Origin: CAYYWV01 sp964475385
GTDB lineage: Bacteria > Pseudomonadota > Alphaproteobacteria > JAAXGF01
Reading direction: 5' to 3'
Length of the DNA stretch: 14,281 nt
Assembly: GCA_964475385.1 (NCBI GenBank)
Contig: CAYYWV010000064.1
Span: 1 to 14,281 of the forward strand
Part shown: positions 1-6,161 of the stretch, one piece after another
Position numbering within the stretch: the stretch's first letter is position 1
Layout of the letters: the number at the start of each line of letters is the position of its first letter
Translations under genes and position numbers: made by a program
The notes under the pieces: model-generated
What the model was told of the DNA's origin: nothing
Seen by the model: only the letters and a program-made list of their open reading frames with translations
Database searches by the model: none

Positions 1-46
1 ATGAATCATGGAACCCCCGTCTTGGGAATCCCGTTAATGGGTCCGG

Positions 47-82
47 ACCCTAATCCCTTCTTCTTCAGGTCTTGGTTCTGAG
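47..82 (-). repeat. Degenerate terminal CRISPR repeat (leader-distal)
   Basis: This copy matches the other repeats from its fifth base on, but its first four plus-strand bases are ACCC instead of GTCT. On the transcribed minus strand this alters the 3' end of the repeat, i.e. the handle-encoding part. A decayed final repeat is the usual mark of the old end of an array. The 46 bases to its left contain no further repeat that I can recognise. Confidence 0.9.
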
Positions 83-221
83 GGGCCGTGCGGCCCTTGT
101 GGTCGCGGCCCTTGCGTCTTAATCCCTTCTTCTTCAGGTCTTGGTTCTGAGAGGAAAGGACCAAGCTATGGCTCGGAAGTGCGAAGTCTTAATCCCTTCT
201 TCTTCAGGTCTTGGTTCTGAG

Positions 222-254
222 GCGACGCTCCAGAAGATGCTTCTGGAGCAAGCG
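222..254 (-). repeat. Spacer with perfect 10-bp inverted repeat
   Basis: This spacer contains GCTCCAGAAG (227-236), a 3-nt loop ATG, and CTTCTGGAGC (240-249), a perfect inverted repeat. A crRNA carrying it could fold on itself. Its last 10 bases (245-254) are identical to the first 10 bases of the neighbouring spacer at 291-322. Confidence 0.9.
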
Positions 255-827
255 GTCTTAATCCCTTCTTCTTCAGGTCTTGGTTCTGAGGGAGCAAGCG
301 AATAAGGGATCGCCGGCGAAGGGTCTTAATCCCTTCTTCTTCAGGTCTTGGTTCTGAGATCTCTGGGAGGACGACAATGGCTTCGTCTGGAGTCTTAATC
401 CCTTCTTCTTCAGGTCTTGGTTCTGAGTCCTTCCTCAAGATGAAATGGAGCGACAATGCTGGTCTTAATCCCTTCTTCTTCAGGTCTTGGTTCTGAGGTA
501 TGCTGAGCACAAGGACACCTTGAGGGGCCGGTCTTAATCCCTTCTTCTTCAGGTCTTGGTTCTGAGGGCTTCTCTGGACGAGAAGACCAGAAAGGCCTTG
601 GGTCTTAATCCCTTCTTCTTCAGGTCTTGGTTCTGAGTTCGCCCGCTTGAATGGAGGAATTGCTCTATGGGTCTTAATCCCTTCTTCTTCAGGTCTTGGT
701 TCTGAGTCTTTGACATTGTGATTGCGCGCTTGTGTCTCGGTCTTAATCCCTTCTTCTTCAGGTCTTGGTTCTGAGCCCGCTTCTACGAAACCATCGAACA
801 CTTCTTTACGTCTTAATCCCTTCTTCT

Positions 828-1241
828 TCAGGTCTTGGTTCTGAGTCCGCGCTTGGAATCTCCTTTTTCGTCCAGAGGCTTGTGCGGGAGGTTGGCGGAT
901 TTTCGCGCTCCGGCGGCGTTAACCGCTCCGGGCGCCTCAAGCGCCGCTGTCTGGGGCGGAAAATCGCGGCCTCCGGTCATCAGGTATACGGCGTCGGGCA
1001 TGGGCTCCTCGCCGATCCAGACCCAATCGGGGTTCTCGGGCACGGGATAAATCCGCACGTCGTCGCATCCGGGGTCGATCGCTTGGGCCAGGCGCTCGAT
1101 CACCGCCTCCAATCCTTTCCGGTTCAGCCGCGCCAAAAACACCGAGTACTGCAAATGGACCCCCCGGTCCTTCAAGCAGGCGTAAACCCGGCGCCATCGG
1201 CGCGGATCGCGAATATCGTAGGCAATGAGATAGTTGCGCAT
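828..1241 (-). CDS. cas2: Cas2, second copy (array-proximal), with C-terminal extension
   Basis: A 137-residue protein starting MRNYLIAYDIRDPRRWRRVY. It shows the Cas2 ferredoxin-like core: beta-1 with the conserved Asp9 in YDI, the LQYSVFLARL strand (about 30-39) and the DDVRIYPVP strand (about 60-68). Cas2 bridges two Cas1 dimers during spacer integration. The core ends near residue 99; typical Cas2 proteins are about 90-100 residues. The remaining roughly 38 residues (Ala/Gly/Lys-rich, ending RGLRTKT) look like read-through of the leader, and the TGA stop lies inside the first CRISPR repeat at 828-830. The ATG overlaps the stop of the upstream cas1-like gene by one base (TGATG), implying coupled translation. 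It is clearly different from the other Cas2 at 3062-3346. Confidence 0.93.
   Translation of the reverse strand: MRNYLIAYDIRDPRRWRRVYACLKDRGVHLQYSVFLARLNRKGLEAVIERLAQAIDPGCDDVRIYPVPENPDWVWIGEEPMPDAVYLMTGGRDFPPQTAALEAPGAVNAAGARKSANLPHKPLDEKGDSKRGLRTKT
846..941 (-). promoter_or_regulatory. Presumed CRISPR leader embedded in the 3' end of cas2
   Basis: The leader should lie just upstream of the leader-proximal repeat (810-845) on the minus strand. There is no non-coding gap there. This stretch is the in-frame, hydrophilic C-terminal extension of the distal cas2 (about residues 101-132). It is where the leader must be if the array has one; no clear -35/-10 pair is visible. Placement is inferred from array polarity, not from a recognised leader motif. 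Confidence 0.45.
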
Positions 1242-2026
1242 CAAGCGAGACGGAGCCTCCAAAGCCGCGCGATGAGCCGCCGCAACGACGGCGCGAGGCG
1301 CGGCGCAAGAAAAAGGGCGTAGTAAGCGGCGAGAGGCCGAGGCGCGATCTCGCCTTCGGGCGGCGCGGCGATCACCCGGCCGTGCAGAGTCCAGCCGAGA
1401 AGAACGGCGATATCGTCCACAAGCGAAACCCCTCCGCGCAACCCGCCGAGAACGGCCGGATCGATCCCTGCGGTTGCGAGCGCCTCGGCCGCCTGGGCCC
1501 GGGCGTAGGCGAGCAATGGCCTGAGGACGCGCGGCCACGAGGGTCCGAGGGCCTCGCCGAGCGCGCGTTCGACCCGAGCGCGCATCAGCGCGGGCCGCAG
1601 ATCGGAGGTCGGCCAGGACAACGCGGTCGCAAGATGAAACAGAATGCGCCGTTCCTCGGCCCGATACCAATCCCGCCAGCCTTCGGGCCAGCTCGGCGCC
1701 GCGAACGCGCTTTCGATATGCGCGGACAAGCCCTCGGCCTTCGCGCGGCCGCCGAGGCAGAGCCCGGCGGCGCGGCCGTCTTCGTCGACGAACAGCAAAG
1801 GCACGGCCTCGTCCATGAGAAGACGAATCGCCGCGCCCTGCCAATCGACCCGGGGCCGGCTGATCACCCGGCAGAGGCGGCGCACCGGGTAGTAGCGGGG
1901 CGCGCGTCCGGGCGAGGCCACGGCGAGCGCCGGCCCTTCTTTGCGCACGGTCATCGGGCCGCAGGGGGCGAGGTAAAGAACCCGCCGTTCGGTCTCGAGG
2001 TCGAGCAGCGAGCCCATCGCCGTCAC
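1241..2026 (-). CDS. Second, shorter Cas1-like protein, probably catalytically inactive
   Basis: 261 residues. The N-terminal part (about 16-88: RRVLYLAPCG... YYPVRRLCRVISRP... VPLLFVDEDGRAAG) matches the beta-sandwich domain of Cas1. A later stretch (about 171-210) can be aligned with the Cas1 core: LLAYARAQAAEAL then GIDPAVLG matches the normal Cas1 pattern GLDPxVGFxH. Where active Cas1 has the catalytic His this protein reads LGGLRGG; an Asp pair follows (SLVDD, 204-205) near the usual catalytic Asp, but the following Glu/Arg-Pro motif is missing and I find no equivalent of the first catalytic Glu (the EGxxxxxYF motif). It is about 80 residues shorter than the neighbouring Cas1. GTG at 2026 overlaps the cas1 stop (GTGA); ATG at 2017 is an alternative start. 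Likely role, by inference: a structural Cas1 partner. The assignment rests on motif reading only. Confidence 0.75.
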   Translation of the reverse strand: MTAMGSLLDLETERRVLYLAPCGPMTVRKEGPALAVASPGRAPRYYPVRRLCRVISRPRVDWQGAAIRLLMDEAVPLLFVDEDGRAAGLCLGGRAKAEGLSAHIESAFAAPSWPEGWRDWYRAEERRILFHLATALSWPTSDLRPALMRARVERALGEALGPSWPRVLRPLLAYARAQAAEALATAGIDPAVLGGLRGGVSLVDDIAVLLGWTLHGRVIAAPPEGEIAPRPLAAYYALFLAPRLAPSLRRLIARLWRLRLA

Positions 2027-3054
2027 GTCTCTTTCGGTTCGTCGTGCCGAAGCCCGACGCCCGAGGCGCTGCTCTCTTCGGCCTCGGCCTCGTCCGGCCC
2101 GGCGAGGTCGGACAATGCGGGGTCTTGGCGCAGACGCGCGGCCAAGGCGACCGCCGAGCGGCCGAGAGCGCGGCGAAGGGGCGGCGCCTTCTCCTCATAG
2201 GCGCGATAGAACCGGCTCCGCCCCTCCTTGTTGAGAAGGCAAGCCCCCTTGTCGCGCACGCAATGGCGCGCCTCGAGCGTGCGGCTGCGAAACAGCTCCA
2301 AGATCCAGGCGTCCACCGTCGGCCGCCACGGCTCGATGAAATCGGAGGCGAGCGACTCGCGGCCGAAGGCGGGGCGGTGATAGAAGCCTACGAAAGGATC
2401 GAGGCCATGCGCGTAAAGGGCGCGAACGGCGTCGAAGTGAAGCAACGTATAAGCGAGCGAAAGGCAGGCGTTCACCGGATCGCGCGGAGGTCGGCGGTTG
2501 CGGCCCGTAAAGTCGAGCGACGGCGGGAACACCTGCGAGAAACCCGCGAAATAGGCCGCCGAACCGGCCCCTTCGAGACCGCGCAGGCGAGGGGCGGACT
2601 CGGCGGTTCCCGCAGCGGAGACGAGCGCCTCGATTCGCCGCGCCGCATGGACGAGACCGTAGCGCCGGTCGGGGCGCGCCGCTTCCAGCCTGCGCAGCAA
2701 CCGGGCCTGCGCGCGCAGCTTGCGGACGACGAGGCGACGGCTCCACTCCAAGCGCCATGCGGGATCGACGGCGCAAAGGGCTTGAGCGATGCGGGCGCGG
2801 GCGTCGTTATGCGCGCGCCCATAGACCACGGCCACCCGCCGCCCGTGGCGGGGGGACAGCACGACCACCGCAACGCCGGCATCGGCGAGGGCAGAAAGCA
2901 CGCCGGTGTCGAGCCGGGTTCGCGCATGGATGACGATGCGGTCGAGAAGGGCGATGGGAACGCTGCGGGGCCGTTCGTCGGCGATGGTCAGCAGAAGACG
3001 ACCGCCGTCGCGGGCAAGCGTCATGCCCTTGCGGTCGAGGTAGAGCGTGCTCAT
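2023..3054 (-). CDS. cas1: Cas1 integrase/endonuclease
   Basis: 343 residues, normal Cas1 length. Cas1 is the metal-dependent integrase that inserts spacers at the leader-repeat junction. The N-terminal beta domain starts MSTLYLDRKGMTLARDGG. The catalytic helical domain carries all three metal ligands: Glu161 in GLEGAGSAAYF, His226 in DPFVGFYHRPAFGR and Asp238 in SLASDFIEPWRP. The DPVNACLSLAYTLL helix is also typical. I chose ATG 3054 because it matches the family N terminus; the frame extends upstream but would add non-Cas1 residues. It begins 7 bp after the cas2 stop, with GAGG as a plausible ribosome binding site, and its TGA overlaps the GTG of the next gene. The last about 25 residues are acidic and likely disordered. 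Confidence 0.97.
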   Translation of the reverse strand: MSTLYLDRKGMTLARDGGRLLLTIADERPRSVPIALLDRIVIHARTRLDTGVLSALADAGVAVVVLSPRHGRRVAVVYGRAHNDARARIAQALCAVDPAWRLEWSRRLVVRKLRAQARLLRRLEAARPDRRYGLVHAARRIEALVSAAGTAESAPRLRGLEGAGSAAYFAGFSQVFPPSLDFTGRNRRPPRDPVNACLSLAYTLLHFDAVRALYAHGLDPFVGFYHRPAFGRESLASDFIEPWRPTVDAWILELFRSRTLEARHCVRDKGACLLNKEGRSRFYRAYEEKAPPLRRALGRSAVALAARLRQDPALSDLAGPDEAEAEESSASGVGLRHDEPKET

Positions 3055-3061
3055 GCGCGCC

Positions 3062-3346
3062 TCAAGCCTGGTAGAAAAAGGGCGGGTCTTCGGGCGGCTC
3101 GGCGACGCCAAGCGTACGCACGGCCCCGCGCGGGTCGAGGCGAAGAAGCAGGAAACGGTCCTCGCCGCCGTCGAGAATGCGATGGAACCGGGCGACGAGG
3201 CGGCGGCGTTCGCCCTCGGTCAAAAAGCACTCGTGCACCGAAAGCTGGCCGCCGGTGGCGTAGTCGCGAACCGTATGGAGCGCTTTCGTGCGGCGGCGCT
3301 GATGGCGAACGTCATAGGCCGCAATGTAGAGACGACGCCGGGACAT
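3062..3346 (-). CDS. cas2: Cas2, first copy
   Basis: 94 residues, the normal Cas2 size. The first strand LYIAAYDV holds the conserved Asp12, and the QLSVHECFLT strand corresponds to the Cas2 QxSVFEC motif. The C-terminal end (LLLRLDPRGAVRTLGVAEP) is a different subtype from that of the second Cas2 in this locus. The start has GGAG 9 bases upstream. It is the first gene of the adaptation block, separated by 119 bp from the CARF-HEPN gene before it, and cas1 follows after 7 bp. It probably pairs with the complete Cas1. Confidence 0.92.
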   Translation of the reverse strand: MSRRRLYIAAYDVRHQRRRTKALHTVRDYATGGQLSVHECFLTEGERRRLVARFHRILDGGEDRFLLLRLDPRGAVRTLGVAEPPEDPPFFYQA

Positions 3347-3465
3347 GAGCTTTCGCTCCGTGTCGTTCCTATCGCTTTCGAACCGGCTATACGAATGATC
3401 GCCGCAAAGCGTGCCACAAACGGGCGCGCGCCGGGCGAAACGGAAGCTTCCGATCTGGCCTTGGC
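3347..3465. other. Intergenic gap between interference and adaptation blocks
   Basis: The only sizeable gap within the cas cluster (119 bp). It holds element 1 and a GC-rich palindromic stretch (GGCGCGCGCC inside 3422-3438), followed on the minus strand by a short GTTTG run. This is too weak to call a terminator. A TATAGC hexamer further down on the minus strand lacks a matching -35. The gap suggests that adaptation genes may be a separate transcription unit. Confidence 0.55.
3441..3452. promoter_or_regulatory. CGGAAGCTTCCG palindrome, element 1 (upstream of adaptation block)
   Basis: Perfect 12-bp palindrome in the 119-bp gap (3347-3465) between the CARF-HEPN gene and the first cas2, 94 bp before the cas2 ATG. 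Followed by GAT on the plus strand, giving a 14-mer identical to part of element 2. No convincing sigma-70 promoter or terminator can be read in the gap. A shared operator or promoter part is inferred from its recurrence. Confidence 0.5.
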
Positions 3466-4818
3466 TTAAGCGCGGCTCGAAAAATCGAGGGCGCGGGCGA
3501 TTTTGAGCCTCTCGCGCCCCTCGGCGCCCTGATCGGCCAGGATCAGCTTTTCAAGCGCGCAATACAGCTCGCGCATGGGCTTCTCGTCCTTGGGGCCGAC
3601 CGCGTAGAAGCCGTGGATCAGGATGCTGTGGTTGCGGTCGCTGATGCCGAGCTCTCTCTTTTCCCGCTTGCCGCCGAGCTCGATCAGAGACTTTGCGAGC
3701 GGATCGCCCATGTGCTTGAGAAAGCGCGCCGTGACCATGCGCGGGGCGGTCCAGCTCTTGCCGCCCGGGTCGAGGCCGAAGCTCGCGCTCTTCTTCTTGC
3801 GCATCCTGGCATCGAAGGCCCGAACCCGGGGGTCGTCGGGCGGGATGCAGGCCGAATCGTAACCACGGTCGAACAGTCGGGCTTGGCCGACGAGCTCGAG
3901 CACGCGATAGGCGCGAAGAAGCGCGTCTTCGAACTGGCGGTCGCGAATGCGGCGCTCGCCATTGGCGAGAAGATCGACCATCAGCGGGCGCAGACGGCGG
4001 GCGTTGCCCGGAAAGTCCTTGCGGTCGACCGCCTCGGCCAAGTCCCGCACCCAGCGCAGCATCGCGTCCGTCGGGGCGAAGGGCCGCCATTCCGCCGGCG
4101 CTTCCTTGCGAAACGAGGGCTGTGCGGCAATGGCGGCCGCCTGCTCGTAATCGAACCGGTCCCAAGCGTTATAAAAATCCAGCCAAGGGCGGACCCGGGC
4201 CGCGATCTCGGCGAGCGCCGGAGGCCACAGGGCGGCGAAGGGCGTCTCCAGGCGGGGAAGAGTTTCCAGGGCGGCGGCGAAGTTCCCTTGGCGAACGAAG
4301 GCGCACGCGGTATCGAGTTGCTTCTGGGCCGTGGCGACGGTGGCCGAGATCGCCTCGATCCGCTCGGTGCCGGCCACGACCATGCCGCGCGTATCGCGCT
4401 CGCCGGTGATGTAGCGCATCTCGCCGATGTCGTGGCGGACGGCGGCGAGCACCAGCGCCGCGCTCATCGCCTTGGTGCCGCGGGTGAAGTCGACGACGAT
4501 CGCCTGCGGGGGGAAGCCTTCGCCCTTCAGCTCGCTCAAAACGCGGACGTATTCGGCGAAACAGGCGTCCGGGTCGTTCTCCATGCCGGCCTCGGGCAGC
4601 GGCTGAAGGACGATCGGCAGATCGTCGCATTGGGCGCAAAGCTCTTCGGCGAGCTCGTGGGTGATGCGAGACGGAAGAAGCACGATCCGTTCCCAGCGGC
4701 CGTCGCGCATGGACAGTCTCAACGGGCGGAAGAGGCTTTCTTCGGGGTGCGCGAGATCGCCGGTCCCGACCGTGAGCACGAGGGCGCGGCGACGGCCCTT
4801 TGGCGTCGCCGCCGTCAT
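3466..4818 (-). CDS. CARF-HEPN RNase, Cas02710 (TIGR02710) family
   Basis: 450 residues. The N-terminal CARF domain is recognisable from LVLTVGTGDLAHPEESLF (13-30) and VVDFTRGTKAMSAALVLAA (108-126), the latter highly typical of the Cas02710 family. The C-terminal half is helical (FEDALLRAYRVLELVGQARLF, about 296-316) and ends in a HEPN-type Rx4-6H motif, RNHSILIH (Arg395, His402). By family knowledge, the CARF part binds cyclic oligoadenylate made by Cas10 and activates non-specific RNA cleavage by the HEPN part, giving dormancy or abortive defence. The ATG overlaps the csm5 stop (ATGA), so it is translated with the interference operon and is its last gene. The intact cyclase motif in Csm1 fits this role. 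The exact signal (cA4 or cA6) cannot be read here. Confidence 0.9.
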   Translation of the reverse strand: MTAATPKGRRRALVLTVGTGDLAHPEESLFRPLRLSMRDGRWERIVLLPSRITHELAEELCAQCDDLPIVLQPLPEAGMENDPDACFAEYVRVLSELKGEGFPPQAIVVDFTRGTKAMSAALVLAAVRHDIGEMRYITGERDTRGMVVAGTERIEAISATVATAQKQLDTACAFVRQGNFAAALETLPRLETPFAALWPPALAEIAARVRPWLDFYNAWDRFDYEQAAAIAAQPSFRKEAPAEWRPFAPTDAMLRWVRDLAEAVDRKDFPGNARRLRPLMVDLLANGERRIRDRQFEDALLRAYRVLELVGQARLFDRGYDSACIPPDDPRVRAFDARMRKKKSASFGLDPGGKSWTAPRMVTARFLKHMGDPLAKSLIELGGKREKRELGISDRNHSILIHGFYAVGPKDEKPMRELYCALEKLILADQGAEGRERLKIARALDFSSRA

Positions 4819-6161
4819 TTCCACTCCAGGTCGTCGCGGGAGACCCACTCGGTGTCGCCGTCCGGGAAGCGGACGCAAACCTCGTCGCCTTCTTGGGTGA
4901 TGATCTCCACCGGCTCGCCGTCGAGAAAGGCCTTCTTTCCCGCTTCGTTTTGGCGATGCGCTTCCGGGCGCGCTTGTGGGCGGGCCTCCACCCGCGGCGG
5001 GAAAGCGTCGCCGAGGTCTTTCGGATCGCCGCGATAGAGAAGCAGCCAGCCGAAAGGAATCGGCGCGCCGCCGAAATCGGCGTGCTTGACGATGGCCCGA
5101 GTGCTTCCTTCCTTCATCGGCCGCTTGGCCTGGGCGTTCCAGCCTGCGCGGAAACCGTCGACCGACTTGGACTCGAAATGGGTGAACCGGCCGATGCGAA
5201 GCAAAAGCCACGGGCTTCCATTGGGCGGTCCATCGTCGGCGAAACCGACCGGGGGTTTCTCCAGAAGGGGCATGAGGAATCTCTTGGTTCCCTTCTCGTT
5301 TTGAAAGAACTTCGAGTTTTCGAGCTCGGCCTTAAGACGCCGCCAGTAGAAGGCGTTGGCGGCGTTCCACAGGGTCTCGGCGTCGAACGGCTTGCGCGGC
5401 GTCTTGGCCGCCTGGCGATCGCGCGCGCGCACGGCGGCGCAAAAGTCCGCATCGACGGCGATCTCGACCGGGAACGCGATCCGATGGTCTTCCTGGACCG
5501 TGAGCAGGCGCTCGAAGTGCATCTGAATCTTTCGCCGGGACTCGGTCCCGCGTCTCCCCGACCAGTTATAGACCCGATCGACCCGGGTCGCGTTTTCGGG
5601 AAGAGGGGCGTCGGAGACCTTGAGAAAACGAAACGGGTCTTGTTCGGTCGCGGAAGGCTTCGTCTCCAAGACCGTCGTCTGCAAGGCGTCGCTCTTTCGG
5701 GCCTGATTCCTTTCGCGCTCCAAAGCCGCCTCGACCACGGGGCGCATCTCGTTCGCCCGGGCGCTGAGAAGCGCGGTGCGCAGCGCGCCCTTGACGGACG
5801 AGCCCGGAAGATACGGCCGGCCGGCGGTGCGGATGAAGCCGTGGACCTCGCCGCTGCGGCGCGGATTGTCGAGCGCATTGGCGAGCTCTTCCCGCGATTC
5901 GGAGCTCAAGGCGATCCGCTCGACGATATGCTCGGAGCGCACGGCCTGGCGCAGCGCTTGCTGCGCGGCCTTGAGCTGGCCTTGATCGAGCAGGCGGATA
6001 TAGGCGGCGCGTTTTTCCGGGGCCATCGCATCCAGCACGGCGGCCGGCGAGAAACGACAAAGGGCCTCTCCATCCAGCTTGAACGCATCGAGCGTCCAAG
6101 TCGCGCCGTCGCCGACATGGATGGGACTCAACGGAAAAGCGGTGAGATGCCAGACGGTCAT
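4815..6161 (-). CDS. csm5: Csm5, RAMP subunit of the type III-A effector
   Basis: 448 residues. Csm5 caps the backbone at the 3' end of the crRNA. The first beta strand and loop (LTAFPLSPIHVGDG, 6-19) and the RAMP signature GRPYLPGSSVKGALRTALL (114-132) identify it. A second RAMP fold lies in the C-terminal half (SPWLLLRIGRFTHFESKSVDGF, about 316-337). The last about 36 residues (GEPVEIITQEGDEVCVRFPDG, then WVSRDDLEWK) look like a small SH3/Tudor-like beta barrel joined by a Pro/Arg/Gln-rich linker. I do not know this as a standard part of Csm5. The ATG overlaps the csm4 stop (ATGA) and the gene's own stop overlaps the next ATG. Confidence 0.93.
   Translation of the reverse strand: MTVWHLTAFPLSPIHVGDGATWTLDAFKLDGEALCRFSPAAVLDAMAPEKRAAYIRLLDQGQLKAAQQALRQAVRSEHIVERIALSSESREELANALDNPRRSGEVHGFIRTAGRPYLPGSSVKGALRTALLSARANEMRPVVEAALERERNQARKSDALQTTVLETKPSATEQDPFRFLKVSDAPLPENATRVDRVYNWSGRRGTESRRKIQMHFERLLTVQEDHRIAFPVEIAVDADFCAAVRARDRQAAKTPRKPFDAETLWNAANAFYWRRLKAELENSKFFQNEKGTKRFLMPLLEKPPVGFADDGPPNGSPWLLLRIGRFTHFESKSVDGFRAGWNAQAKRPMKEGSTRAIVKHADFGGAPIPFGWLLLYRGDPKDLGDAFPPRVEARPQARPEAHRQNEAGKKAFLDGEPVEIITQEGDEVCVRFPDGDTEWVSRDDLEWK

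Larger units (their letters stand above)
47..845 (-). CRISPR. CRISPR array, 12 repeats and 11 spacers
   Basis: Twelve copies of a 36-bp repeat start at 47, 116, 186, 255, 323, 392, 462, 531, 602, 671, 740 and 810. On the plus strand each begins GTCTTAATCCCTTC and ends GGTCTTGGTTCTGAG. Eleven are identical as read; the one at 47-82 is degenerate. Spacers are 32-35 bp. I orient the array on the minus strand for three reasons. The degenerate copy lies at the left, the usual leader-distal end. The cas operon runs into the right end. The minus-strand repeat ends in ATTAAGAC, which resembles the 8-nt ATTGAAAC-type crRNA 5' handle common in type I and III systems. The repeat is purine-rich and only weakly self-complementary (TCAG/CTGA), so it looks unstructured. 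Cas6 encoded at 10964-12079 is the likely processing enzyme. Confidence 0.99.

Noticed and set aside
19..32. GTCTTGGGAATCCC left of the array, resembling GTCTTAATCCC of the repeat
   Set aside because: Only a short split match with no further repeat similarity; probably chance.
166..801. Minus-strand open frame of about 211 residues across the CRISPR array
   Set aside because: It arises because the repeat is 36 nt and most spacers leave the frame open; the translation is repetitive repeat sequence, not a protein.
828..2198. A single long frame fusing an upstream reading to Cas2
   Set aside because: Only the part from ATG 1241 is Cas2; the upstream part is an arginine-rich shadow of the cas1-like and cas1 genes in another frame.
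3400..3420. Possible sigma-54 promoter (TGGCACG followed by TTGC on the minus strand) ahead of cas2
   Set aside because: The distance between the GG and GC elements is two bases too short, and sigma-54 spacing is strict.
3422..3438. GC-rich palindrome as an intrinsic terminator after the CARF-HEPN gene
   Set aside because: The stem is a short GC alternation and is followed by only a three-T run on the minus strand.
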